64,000 nt of DNA from Ferribacterium limneticum (GCF_020510565.1 NZ_CP075189.1:1720501-1784500), one strand, 5' to 3'. Positions 33,387 to 41,640 are shown, numbered from the stretch's first letter. A program made the numbers and translations. The notes: generated by a model not told the origin, from the letters alone.

Positions 33387-34327
33387 TGTCGGCACTCCTT
33401 GTCGAATCTGGATTGGCTGGCCTCGGAAAGCGTTTCGCCGAGCTGGATGCGGGCCAGCAGATCGGCGCAGCGGGCGCTAGACAGCCGGGTCGAATCGCTC
33501 CGCTTGATGGCGGTGGAAGGCTCAGGCTGGGTTCTGCTGCGCGACAGGGGCTCCGTCGAGGATGCCAACGCAGCGCGCGAGTCACGCGAAACTTCCGGCC
33601 GGACGCTTGCCGTTGGCGGGGAAGGGGCGGCCGGAACGACGGTGGGAGCAGCCGGCGGCGCGCTTCGCTCCGGTTGCCGGCTGGCTGATTCCGGGAGCGG
33701 GGGCGCGGGAACGGGTTGCTGGCGCGACGACAGGCCGATGAAGGCAGCCGCACCCGCCAGCAGTACGCCTCCAGCCAGCGCCCAAAGTGGCCAGCGCGCT
33801 TTGGTTCCATCCGTCGCCGGCTTGGCCCGGCCGGGTAAATCGGTCGTGTTGTAGGGCGGGTCAGAATCGTGTGCTGCATCGGCTTTCCCGGTCGGGAGGC
33901 TGGCCGACGATGGACTGTCAACGGCACTCACCACCGGCTTGCCCAGCAGATGCTCAAGGTCCGACAGCAGCATGCGCAGGCCATCGAAATCGGGCGAGCC
34001 ATCCCAACCCGTCAGATCGGCCGCCTGAATCTCGCGGAAACCGGCCGGCGGGCGAACATTCTCGATCAGCACCGGCACCAGCTTGCCGTGCCGGCGCCCC
34101 TCGGTGGCTTCCTCGTAAACCCATTCGCTTTCGATTGATTTGGCCGACCACAAAACCACCATGCAGCGCATGTCTTCCAGCGCATGCTCAAGCACGCTGC
34201 GCCAGGTTTCCCCGGCCGGAATCCGCCGGTCCCACCACACGCTCCAGCCGGCCGAACCAAGCGCCTCGGCAACCCGCCGCGCCGTCTCCCGGTCACGCTC
34301 GGTATAGCTCAGGAATATATCGGTCAT
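33383..34327 (-). CDS. TIR-domain transmembrane protein
   Basis: This 314-residue protein begins directly with a TIR domain (MTDIFLSYTERDRETARRVAEAL; WSVWWDRRIPAGETWRSVLEHAL; CMVVLWSAKSIESEWVYEEA). The Glu in SEWVYEE matches the position of the catalytic glutamate of NAD+-cleaving TIR domains. After about residue 140 comes a linker, one membrane helix (WPLWALAGGVLLAGAAAFIGL), a Pro/Ser-rich presumably periplasmic segment and a C-terminal motif CADLLARIQLGETLSEASQSRFDKEC. GGAGAAGGA precedes the ATG at 34327. It is the first gene of a coupled pair with the OmpA lipoprotein. Confidence 0.88.
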   Translation of the reverse strand: MTDIFLSYTERDRETARRVAEALGSAGWSVWWDRRIPAGETWRSVLEHALEDMRCMVVLWSAKSIESEWVYEEATEGRRHGKLVPVLIENVRPPAGFREIQAADLTGWDGSPDFDGLRMLLSDLEHLLGKPVVSAVDSPSSASLPTGKADAAHDSDPPYNTTDLPGRAKPATDGTKARWPLWALAGGVLLAGAAAFIGLSSRQQPVPAPPLPESASRQPERSAPPAAPTVVPAAPSPPTASVRPEVSRDSRAALASSTEPLSRSRTQPEPSTAIKRSDSTRLSSARCADLLARIQLGETLSEASQSRFDKECRQ

Positions 34328-34483
34328 TCCTTCTCCCCGATGAGGCCAGAAAAACCGGAAAACCCGTCGATTCGCAACGCCGCTCAATCGGCGGGTAGCC
34401 AAGGACTCGACGCCAGCAAACCGGCCAACCTCAGCTAGTCGACCGCGGAAATAATATTCCGTTCAATTAAAAGGAGTGGAGGA

Positions 34484-34586
34484 GTTAGGGGCGTGTTTGT
34501 TCAAGAGCACTGCGTAATCGAAAATGCCGAGGGGCTGCCTGACATCTCTAAATCGGTTGTTGCCGACCTTGACCTGATTGTTAGGC
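34484..34586 (-). other. Possible truncated attC after cassette pseudogene
   Basis: The pseudogene stop lies in GCCTAAC (34580-34586, minus strand), a typical attC R'' core. A matching GTTRRRY core is not found before about 34440, so the site looks truncated. The rest of 34440-34580 shows nothing else. Confidence 0.35.
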
Positions 34587-35493
34587 GGAACGCTTGAGGG
34601 GGCGTGATGTATGTGCTCTGGAGTTTGATTGCAATTCAGATAACAATTCTGTCGCTCTCTGCGAAATGGGAACCAGTGTTTTGGTAACGTTAATGTTGTA
34701 TTTTGCTAAATACATTGCAGAAGCTTCTATATAGAAGCAAATGCTAGTCAGCACCATGTTTAAGGAAAAAATATATTTTTCTATCTCTACTGATTCCGCA
34801 TACCCCTCCACCTCAATAATTCTTGTCATGAGGTTGTTAAGGATATCTTCAGGATCATTGTGTGCCTGTGAGCAAAGTGCGGCATAGATCGTTCTGTAAT
34901 CGACCTCTTTCCCAATCTTTGAAAAGCGATCAAAAATACTGGGCCAGGAGCCAAGGTAGGCATCGTAGTCAATATTGATGATGGCAAGGGATTTCCGGAG
35001 TCCTTCCTCGTAGAAGTCTAGGCTTTGTTCCTTGTTTTCTATGAGTTATCCGATGATAAGCCTTTGCTTCGTTTGAGTAATTTGAGCGCTCTACACTCTT
35101 GAGCTAGGTTTTGTTCTGGCCTCGTTCTGTAGCAATGTAGTTACGAAAATAAGCGATTACGTTGCCGACATCATCGCCACAACTGGCGTAATGTAGATTT
35201 ACGGCGGACTCCACGGCAGTTCTGCAAAGTGCCTCTGCAGAGCCGATATGTGCTATCAGGAACGTGGCTAGAGCACCACTTGTAAATTCGTGGCACTTCT
35301 TATACATGTCGTGGAGGATGGACCAAGCCACCTCATGTTGTAGACGATCAATATTTTTTTCGGCCAGCCTGTTGACCTCGTCGTCAGCCAATTCAATAAG
35401 CTCTGCAGCCTGAACGACATATGGATTTAGATCCATTTCCGTAGAAATGCACCTGTTCTTGAAGAAACGTTCAGCGGTTTCATTCATAAGCAT
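34581..35493 (-). pseudogene. Disrupted cassette gene (possible DUF5677-like protein)
   Basis: Two reading frames form one broken protein of about 300 residues. The first (35493-35104) ends ...RNYIATERGQNKT at a TAG. Read-through continues in frame as LKSVERSNYSNEAKAYHR, then a shift near 35045 leads into IENKEQSLDFYEEGLRKSL, NIDYDAYLGSWPSIFDRFSK and finally MTRIIEVEGYAESVEIEKYI to the stop at 34581. The segments HIGSAEALCRTAVESAVNLHYA and QAHNDPEDILNNL resemble DUF5677-type proteins, but I am not sure. Base composition is AT-richer than the surroundings. It is the second cassette of array 1. Confidence 0.7.
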
Positions 35494-35527
35494 TGCGCCT
35501 AATGAGAATAGGGAAGCTCTTGTAGTA

Positions 35528-35590
35528 GAGCTAACAGGCAGGACGAAAGCGTAGCTTTTGGAGTGCCCCTGTTGAGCGCCATGTTAGAGC
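35528..35590 (-). other. attC recombination site A
   Basis: This 63-base imperfect palindrome lies between cassette genes. On the minus strand it runs from GCTCTAAC, overlapping the stop of the upstream gene, to GTTAGCTC, with internal CTCCAAAAGCTACGCTTTCG. The R'' core is exactly complementary to TTAGAGC at the 5' boundary of its own cassette (36276-36283), as expected for an integron cassette. Confidence 0.75.
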
Positions 35591-36270
35591 TAATTTCCGA
35601 AAGAGGAAGGAGAATAGATTTCTTCGAATTTTTTTCTATCAATTGATTCTCCACTCTTGATGAGCTTATTTGCTTCACTCTCTACTTCAGCAAGAAACTT
35701 GAGGTAGTTTTTGTGGCCTTCTGTCATCGAAGATAGGTCTGGGTTGCACTCGTTGTCGATGTGATAACGAACATGCCATCTGATCGCTGCGGAATTTATG
35801 TATTCCGCCTTGATCATTTCTCCCCACTCTTTTCCAAATACTACAGTTTCTTCGGTTGTGCCGTTCTTTTGGTGGTGCTTCTGTATCTCTGTTGTTAGGC
35901 TCCGAATGCTATCAAGCCCTTCGTTTAGACTGCGAATTAGGGAGTGTATGAGCTGATACGAAATTCTTTGGTTTTGATTTAAAGATAAAAGTGCGTCTTT
36001 ATAATAGTTTGAAAAAATATAGTTTGAGACGCCAATACAGGCTGAATTTCCAACGCCTTTTGCGCCGTATATCTGTAGATCTCTGGCGCTGGACGTCATC
36101 ACCCTTTCCATTTCTCGGTCGACGTCCCGCAGTTCTTCAAGCAGAAGCGCTTTGATTTTTCGCGCTTTTGCCCAGTCTTTGACTAGGCTCGTGACTTGAG
36201 CGAGTAACCAGCCAATGAAGCCAGATGCGATGCCAATACCTAGTTTGATGATTAAATCGGTGTTATCCAT
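35590..36270 (-). CDS. Cassette-borne membrane-anchored protein, unknown
   Basis: This 226-residue protein has one N-terminal membrane helix (LIIKLGIGIASGFIGWLLAQV), then a long charged helical body (KARKIKALLLEELRDVDREMERVM) and polar regions without a recognised catalytic motif. It is AT-rich compared with flanking genes, with different codon use. It is the first gene of cassette array 1 and is followed by attC A. The start ATG at 36270 is about 13 bases inside the cassette boundary, with no clear ribosome site. Confidence 0.7.
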   Translation of the reverse strand: MDNTDLIIKLGIGIASGFIGWLLAQVTSLVKDWAKARKIKALLLEELRDVDREMERVMTSSARDLQIYGAKGVGNSACIGVSNYIFSNYYKDALLSLNQNQRISYQLIHSLIRSLNEGLDSIRSLTTEIQKHHQKNGTTEETVVFGKEWGEMIKAEYINSAAIRWHVRYHIDNECNPDLSSMTEGHKNYLKFLAEVESEANKLIKSGESIDRKKFEEIYSPSSFGN

Positions 36271-36284
36271 GGCTGGCTCTAAAA

Positions 36285-36462
36285 GTTATTCACGAGCAGA
36301 AACGTCCAGATCACTACTAATAATACGGACACGATTGGACCACCTGAAAAGTATTAAATGGCATGGAGATTATCCGATGCCGATCTCCTTATCAATCAGC
36401 AATCATACGGACAAAGCCAACGTCCGCTATGCGGCGCTTTCTTGAGGGACCGGAAATGGCCG
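36285..36462 (-). repeat. 178-bp leader repeat of cassette array 1 (attI-like)
   Basis: This segment and 48781-48958 have the same length and share long identical blocks, for example TAATAATACGGACACGATTG, GGAGATTATCCGATGC and TCTCCTTATCAATCA. On the minus strand each stops at GAATAACT, right at the first cassette boundary. No gene is supported in it. Confidence 0.85.
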
Positions 36463-36726
36463 GGACCGCCAGTTCGGCAGCGTTGCCGCAATGCGGTTGT
36501 TGGACAGTCGGCGTCTTTTTAGTTTCAGCTCTGGTGACTACTCGACACAGCGCCGCCTTTCATTGAGCAGGCTGGCAACAGTAAATGCCTAACTTCACGA
36601 CTTGATCCCGGAGGTTCGCGGCCTCTGAAAGATTCGGAGGTTTGATTTCACTGAAAAGAAAGAATGCATTTGTCGGCGGTCTCAAGAGTGGAGCGCAACA
36701 AGTCGGATGGCCATGTTGGAAACAGA
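36463..36726. other. Unassigned stretch upstream of array 1
   Basis: About 260 bases with no supported gene. It includes a GCCTAAC at 36580-36588 that could be a relic core site, and a small imperfect hairpin near 36607-36645 (GGAGGTTCGCGGCCTC region). No integrase coding sequence is present. Confidence 0.4.
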
Positions 36727-37044
36727 TCACTTCGATCGATGGAACTCCGAAACCAGGACTTTTGCCTTGAGCAGCATGATGTCTTTCAGCATGCGTATTT
36801 TTCGGCCATGTTCCTGATGCGCCAGGTCGTAGATTTGCTTTTTGACTGTTTCGTCACTGGATTCAGGAAAGCTCAGGGACCATTGGGTGAAATAGGCGTC
36901 ATAGCCATTAATTGTCTTGATCAGCTCGAACCTGAGCTTTTCTCGGGGTCTCAGCGGGATGGATGCCAATATGTCTTCAATGTCGCCATCGTAGTCATGG
37001 TTTCGCTGATTATTCTGAACGGGAAAATCGATAATCCGGGTCAT
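36727..37044 (-). CDS. Hypothetical 105-residue protein
   Basis: This soluble charged protein starts MTRIIDFPVQNNQRNHDYDG and contains IPLRPREKLRFELIKTING and a basic C-terminus (HGRKIRMLKDIMLLKAKVLV). No family is recognised. ATG at 37044 is chosen; an upstream GTG at 37056 is possible. An overlapping plus-strand frame of similar length has poorer composition. It precedes the J-domain gene by about 280 bases in the wrong order for coupling (it is downstream of it). Confidence 0.5.
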   Translation of the reverse strand: MTRIIDFPVQNNQRNHDYDGDIEDILASIPLRPREKLRFELIKTINGYDAYFTQWSLSFPESSDETVKKQIYDLAHQEHGRKIRMLKDIMLLKAKVLVSEFHRSK

Positions 37045-37103
37045 GGGTAAATTCACCTATTCATTGATTCAAGAAAAAGGCCTCTGGACATCATGCAGGC
37101 CAG

Positions 37104-37640
37104 TCACGAAATCGTTTCGAGCAGGACAGTGCGCGCTTTGGTGATGCGGACGAACTGTTCATGACTTCCCCCGACGTCGGGATGCGCCTTCTGGGCGAGC
37201 CGTCTGTAGGCGGTGTTGACCTGGCGCCGTTCGAGTTTTCCGCTGGCCGGCAGATTCAGTACCTCGCGATGTTCGCGTTCGTCCACGGGTTGGCGCTTGC
37301 CGTGGTGTCTGCCTTGCCGGCCGAAGAAGCGGGCAAATTCGTCGTTAATTCGCTCCTGGGCGGCACGGCGCAGGTGGATTGACTCCCGCTTCAACGCCGC
37401 CTGGTCGTCCTGCCAGCGTTGGCGTGACATGACGATGCAGGCCGCAAAGCTTATTCGGCCGTGGGTCTCGAGTTCGTCGAAATCGAATGGCCCGACCATG
37501 TCGAACGGTTCTTCCAGCCATGCTGTTCGGCCACCGGGGCCGACCTCGACCCGGCCGAGCGTGGCCGTGGTGACCACGCCGAGCCCACCGTTCCAGATGA
37601 CCCATTCGTCGTCACCTGCAGCGGAACAGGTGTCATGCAT
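37104..37640 (-). CDS. Protein with C-terminal J-domain
   Basis: This 178-residue protein ends in a DnaJ-like J-domain: REVLNLPASGKLERRQVNTAYRRLAQKAHPDVGGSHEQFV (residues about 125-175, read as adjoining helices) with the HPD tripeptide that stimulates Hsp70 ATPase. The N-terminal 70 residues (DDEWVIWNGGLGVVTTATLG, GPFDFDELETHGRI) match nothing I know and could bind a client. GGGAGG precedes the ATG at 37640. It is therefore a type-III-like J protein lacking Gly/Phe and zinc regions. Confidence 0.75.
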   Translation of the reverse strand: MHDTCSAAGDDEWVIWNGGLGVVTTATLGRVEVGPGGRTAWLEEPFDMVGPFDFDELETHGRISFAACIVMSRQRWQDDQAALKRESIHLRRAAQERINDEFARFFGRQGRHHGKRQPVDEREHREVLNLPASGKLERRQVNTAYRRLAQKAHPDVGGSHEQFVRITKARTVLLETIS

Positions 37641-37851
37641 GCCTTGCCTCCCGGGCGTGAGGGGCGCGGTATCGACAGGGCCGCGGGCGCCAGCTGTCCA
37701 GTGCGGTGTGCGAGGTGGCAAGGGATGAGGGTTGAATTGAAGGGAACACGACAAGAATCGCCCGTTTGAACGCTGTTACCAACGGGAACGCAAATAGCGC
37801 ACCAAGAATTGCCTGCGCTGTCAGGCCAGAGTCCATATTCAAGGCTGCGGA

Positions 37852-37891
37852 GATTTCAATTTCGGCCAAATTTTCCGGTTGACCGTAGCAA
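37852..37891 (+). repeat. Dispersed 40-bp repeat, copy 9
   Basis: Plus orientation: GATTTCAATTTCGGCC then TTTTCCGGTTGACCGTAGCA. It lies 26 bases from the stop of the secreted protein that ends the cytochrome operon. Confidence 0.95.
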
Positions 37892-37917
37892 TCGCCTTTT
37901 GCCGGTAATTCAGCCGA

Positions 37918-38406
37918 CTATTTCCGTCGGCACGGCTTGCCTTCGTATTGGTGCCGATGAACCGCGTATTCCCGGCCGTTCCAGCGTTGGACGGGGAAGC
38001 AGAAGCCGGGGCCGCCGATTTCGAGGTCGGGCCAGTCGCCGGCGCCTTTGGTGTTGAGAATGCTGAGCATGCCGGTGCCGTTGGTCATCAGCTTCCAGCC
38101 GCCGTTCGGCTGTTTGCTGACCAGGCTGTAACCGGCGCCGGTATGGCCGTAGCAGTAGGTGCCGCCCTCGGTGATGATGGCTTCGGGCAGGCTGTCGCCG
38201 TTGAGGTCGCGGACATTTTCCATGGCGCCCGGGCTGTAAGTCGGAGTCGGATCGTCACAGGCTTGCCAGCGTTTGCCCTTGAGCTTGAAGCCGGCGGCCT
38301 TGAAGGCGGCAGCCTGGTCGGCTGGCGACAGTTTTTCCGGCGCGCCGAGGGCGGCGGTGCAGGCAAAGGCCACGAGAGTGCTGGCGATCAGGAGACGGGT
38401 TTTCAT
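37918..38406 (-). CDS. Secreted protein, last gene of cytochrome operon
   Basis: This 162-residue exported protein has a signal peptide (MKTRLLIASTLVAFACTAALG) and a central NVRDLNGDSLPEAIITEGGTYCYGH segment resembling the calcium-binding turn of FG-GAP/VCBS repeats, then EIGGPGFCFPVQRWNGREY. Several cysteines may form disulphides. It starts 52 bases after the stop of the preceding cytochrome gene, in the same direction. The function is unknown; exported location fits the rest of the operon. Confidence 0.7.
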   Translation of the reverse strand: MKTRLLIASTLVAFACTAALGAPEKLSPADQAAAFKAAGFKLKGKRWQACDDPTPTYSPGAMENVRDLNGDSLPEAIITEGGTYCYGHTGAGYSLVSKQPNGGWKLMTNGTGMLSILNTKGAGDWPDLEIGGPGFCFPVQRWNGREYAVHRHQYEGKPCRRK

Positions 38407-38458
38407 CGCAAACCTTCCTTTTCTTTACAGTGCGGCAGGGCGCTCGTGGAAGGGCGAT

Positions 38459-39934
38459 TCACAGCGTTTTCAAATACTCGACCAGGGCATCCTTTTCGCT
38501 GCCTGACAAGCCAGTGCCGAACTCGTGCCCCTGATTGCCGCCGCCCTTGCTGGCGGTGTCGAGCCGGGTGCCGACGCGTTGGGCTTCCGGCGTGTCGGTG
38601 ACGAAGCCGACGTTCTTCTGGTCATAAACGTCGTAGCCGCGCCAGAAAACTTTCGGGCGCTTGGCGGCGGGTTCGAGCAGGTCGCGCAGCGTTGGCACCG
38701 AGCCGTTGTGCAGGTAGGGGGCGCGCAGCCAGAGGCCGTCGAGGAAGGGGATGTGGTAGCCGGGCAAATCCTCCTCGACCAGTCCTTTGCGCTCGAGGCC
38801 CATTTCCGTGACGATCTTGTTGGCCTTGATCGCGGCGTCCTTGTTCCAGGTGTCGAGGCGGCCGCGGTCGGTACCGACATCGGCGAGCGGCAGGGATGTG
38901 CCGGTCTTGTCGCTGGCGTGGCAGGCGGCGCAGTGGGTGTTGAACAGCACTATGCCGCTGGCGGCCTTGGCCTGGTCGATGGGGAAGGGGTAGTTTGGTG
39001 GCTGGAGCTGGGAGAGGTAGGTTTTTAGCCACTCGATCTGCTCCATGAAACGGGCGTTGTTCTTGGGCGGGGCGCCGAGCACGCCGAGCGCCGAATCGAT
39101 GACCACGGAATGGACATCGTGGGTGTCGGCGGCGTAGTTCGGGCGGCTGCCCTTGGCCGGGTCATACTTTTTCAGGTTCCACACGGCCGGCATGTCGGCC
39201 GGGCCGAAGTAGTCGTCCATCGGCGCCTTGATCATGAAATACCGGGTCAGGTTCATGCCGTCGTCGCGGCCGCGGCCCCATTCGGGGAAGTCCGGGCGGT
39301 AGAGCCAGGCGAATTGCGCCTCGCGTTCGAGCAGGCGCTTTTTGGTGATCGGGATGATCAGGAAGCGGTAGAGCAGCTGGTCGATCCAGTCGAGGTGCGT
39401 GACGCGGTTGATCTCGGCCATCAGGATGTCGGCGTTGAAACGCGGGTCCTTGGCGCAGTTGATGAGCAGGCGGAAAAAGGCCTGGACGTTGGTGGTGTGG
39501 CCTGAGCCGCCGACAACGAAGACCGGGTTGGAATCGGGCGAAACGCGGTAGGTCGTGGTGTGGCAGACTGCGCAGTTGTTGGCGACGCGCGGGAAGCCGA
39601 TGGTGGTTTTGGTGAAGCCGACCGGCAGTTCGCGGCCCATTTCCCACGGCACGCCGAGCGCCGCGTAGCCGCCGGGGACGACCTTGCCGTCTTCCTTGAA
39701 TTTCTCGGGGAAGACCCGCGGCAGCACGTAGAAAATCCAGTACGGGATGCCGGAGTCCTGCTCGGCGCCGATCGAGCCGTATTTGAAGCGCATGTCCGGC
39801 GTGGCGGTCACCCAGTCCGGTTGTGGATATTCGCGCAAGCCGCGGTCGTAGCCGATCATGCCGCCGATGACGGCGAGGGTGGCGAGGCCGAGGGCGGCGT
39901 ATTTGAGCCAGGTTTTGCAGGAACAGTTGCTCAT
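38459..39934 (-). CDS. Diheme c-type cytochrome (RoxA/CcpA-like), paralogue 1
   Basis: This 491-residue protein is anchored or exported by an N-terminal helix (YAALGLATLAVIGGMIGYDRG) without an obvious cleavage site. It has two c-type heme motifs, CAVCH near residue 119 and CAACH near 333, and the C-terminal signature GLWLRAPYLHNGSVPTLRDLLEP shared by diheme peroxidase/RoxA-like proteins. The family includes rubber oxygenase RoxA, MauG and cytochrome c peroxidase, so catalysis could be peroxidase or oxygenase. It is 38% or so shorter than the large operon member and clearly paralogous to the next gene, 11 bases upstream. Confidence 0.85.
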   Translation of the reverse strand: MSNCSCKTWLKYAALGLATLAVIGGMIGYDRGLREYPQPDWVTATPDMRFKYGSIGAEQDSGIPYWIFYVLPRVFPEKFKEDGKVVPGGYAALGVPWEMGRELPVGFTKTTIGFPRVANNCAVCHTTTYRVSPDSNPVFVVGGSGHTTNVQAFFRLLINCAKDPRFNADILMAEINRVTHLDWIDQLLYRFLIIPITKKRLLEREAQFAWLYRPDFPEWGRGRDDGMNLTRYFMIKAPMDDYFGPADMPAVWNLKKYDPAKGSRPNYAADTHDVHSVVIDSALGVLGAPPKNNARFMEQIEWLKTYLSQLQPPNYPFPIDQAKAASGIVLFNTHCAACHASDKTGTSLPLADVGTDRGRLDTWNKDAAIKANKIVTEMGLERKGLVEEDLPGYHIPFLDGLWLRAPYLHNGSVPTLRDLLEPAAKRPKVFWRGYDVYDQKNVGFVTDTPEAQRVGTRLDTASKGGGNQGHEFGTGLSGSEKDALVEYLKTL

Positions 39935-39945
39935 GATGGTGCCTC

Positions 39946-41463
39946 TCAGAATGTCTTGAGGAACTCGACCAGCGCGGCTTTCTCGCCGGAGCTCAGTTCG
40001 GTGCCGTAGGCCTTGCCCTCGTGGCCGCCGTTGCCGTTGCCAGGCACGGTGGTGTCGAGGCGGAAGAATTTCTTGCCGCCGGCTTCGCTGATGTTCGAGA
40101 CGAAACCGACTTTCTCCGGGTCATAGACGTCGTTGCCGCGGTAGAAGGCTTTCGGGCGTTTGGCGGCCGGTTCGAGGAGGTCGCGCAGACTGGGCACCGA
40201 GCCGTTGTGCAGGTAGGGGGCGCGCAGCCACAGACCGTCGAGCGGCATGTTGGCGTAGCCGTGGGTTTTCTGGAAATGCGTGAAGCGCCACGGGTAGCCG
40301 GCATAAAGCGTGGCCTGGTTTACTGCCAGCGTGTAGGTGTAGGAGTCCAGCCGGCGGCGGTCGGTGCCGATTTTGGCCAGCGGCTCGACGGTGCCGACGT
40401 ACTGGCCGCTGAAGTCGCTGCCCGAGGCGCCGTGGCAGGCCGCACAGTATTTTTGGTAGATCGGCGCGCCTTGGGCGGCAATGCCACGGTCAACCGGAAA
40501 AAATGCCGAAAATTGAAGTGGCTCGACATCCATGATCCACGCTTCGACGCGCTTGATGCGTTCGATGTCGATGGTCGGCGGCGTCGTGCCGGTGCCGAAG
40601 GCGGCGCTCTTGTTGCGCTCCTCGACGGTGGTGTTGTTGCCGTCCCAGTGCAGCTGCATTTCCTTCGGCTCCATGCGCTGACGCTGGCGCCAGATCGACG
40701 GGAAGTCGGCCGGGGCGTCGAATTCCTTCGGGTCGAGCAAATGCATCGGCCAGTTGAAAATGACCTTGGCCGAATTGAAGGTATCGACCCGGCCCGGCCC
40801 CCATTCGTGCTGCTTGAAGACCCAGTCGAAACGCCCGGCCAGCGCGAGAACGCGGTCGCGCATGATGGCGATGGCGATGGGGTAGACGAGGTAGCGGTCG
40901 AGCAGGTCGAGGTTGGCGCCCTGTTTCTCGATCTCGGGCAGGATGTATTCCTTCGAGAACTTCGGATCGGCGGCGCAGCGGAAGAAGAACTCCTCGAAGG
41001 CCTTCATGTTGAAGGTGGCGGCCGGCATGCCGAGGACGATGGTGGCCGGCTTGTCGGCCGCGGTACGCACGGTGCTGACATGGCAGACGGCGCAATTGAC
41101 GAAAACGCGGTCAATGCCCTGGAAACGCCGCTGCGAGGTGCCGACCGGCAGATCGCGGTCGCTGCCGTCGGGGTTTTTCTCATAGACCATGCCGAGCGAT
41201 TGGTAGCCCTTGCCCGGCAGGTATTGCGTGCAGACCTCGGGCAGCGCCTTCCAGATCCAGTAGGGAAAGCCCATCTCATGCTCGCCGCCGGTCGAGCCGT
41301 ATTTAAAATGCTCGGTCGGGCTGGCGTAGTCGACCGGAATGTCCTCGCCGAAGCGCTTGAGGAGCAGCAGGCCGATGAAGCCGGGGATGATGACGGTGAG
41401 TGTGAAGAGAATCAGGAAGCGGCGCTTCCAGGGGCTGGGGGTCTGTTCGAGTTCTTCGTTCAT
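39946..41463 (-). CDS. Diheme c-type cytochrome (RoxA/CcpA-like), paralogue 2
   Basis: This 505-residue protein has an N-terminal membrane helix (RRFLILFTLTVIIPGFIGLLLL), heme motifs CAVCH near residue 122 and CAACH near 341, and the same GLWLRAPYLHNGSVPSLRDLLEP C-terminal signature as paralogue 1. It ends 11 bases before paralogue 1 starts. Bases 40480-40518 (residues about 316-328, LQFSAFFPVDRGIA) are a sense copy of the dispersed 40-bp repeat, in a different reading frame from the other translated copies, just before the second heme motif. Confidence 0.87.
   Translation of the reverse strand: MNEELEQTPSPWKRRFLILFTLTVIIPGFIGLLLLKRFGEDIPVDYASPTEHFKYGSTGGEHEMGFPYWIWKALPEVCTQYLPGKGYQSLGMVYEKNPDGSDRDLPVGTSQRRFQGIDRVFVNCAVCHVSTVRTAADKPATIVLGMPAATFNMKAFEEFFFRCAADPKFSKEYILPEIEKQGANLDLLDRYLVYPIAIAIMRDRVLALAGRFDWVFKQHEWGPGRVDTFNSAKVIFNWPMHLLDPKEFDAPADFPSIWRQRQRMEPKEMQLHWDGNNTTVEERNKSAAFGTGTTPPTIDIERIKRVEAWIMDVEPLQFSAFFPVDRGIAAQGAPIYQKYCAACHGASGSDFSGQYVGTVEPLAKIGTDRRRLDSYTYTLAVNQATLYAGYPWRFTHFQKTHGYANMPLDGLWLRAPYLHNGSVPSLRDLLEPAAKRPKAFYRGNDVYDPEKVGFVSNISEAGGKKFFRLDTTVPGNGNGGHEGKAYGTELSSGEKAALVEFLKTF
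40480..40518 (-). repeat. Dispersed 40-bp repeat, copy 10 (inside a cytochrome gene)
   Basis: Minus orientation, sense to the gene: CTTCAATTTTCGGCA then TTTTCCGGTTGACCGTGGCA. It is translated as FPVDRG, one frame away from copies 2 and 3. Confidence 0.85.
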
Positions 41464-41532
41464 GGTGCTCCCCTTGGTTTGTTGGTGTTATGGCGTGAGC
41501 CAGGGCAATTGCATGAATGCGGGATGCATCAT

Positions 41533-41640
41533 CTCCTCCCCCTTCAAGGGGGAGGTTGGGAGGGGGATGGGTGTTGAGGGGTTTTTCATGGCTTGTAGTG
41601 ACCCATCCCCACCCCAACCCTCCCCTTGAAGGGGAGGGAG
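41533..41640. repeat. 40-base-arm inverted repeat (CTCCCCCTTCAAGGGGGAG family)
   Basis: The arms at 41533-41572 and 41601-41640 are near-perfect complements with a 28-base loop, and each arm holds its own small hairpin around TTCAAG or TTGAAG. It lies between two cytochrome genes; the right arm is inside the 3' end of the 742-residue gene. It may attenuate or stabilise the operon mRNA. Confidence 0.85.

Noticed and set aside
36664..37050. Plus-strand frame of 128 codons
   Set aside because: Opposite the 105-residue minus-strand protein, which has better composition; neither has a known family, so this is a judgement call.
37633..37869. 78-codon minus-strand frame overlapping the J-domain gene start and repeat copy 9
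   Set aside because: No ribosome site, Arg/Pro-rich end typical of an off-frame reading, and it covers the repeat.
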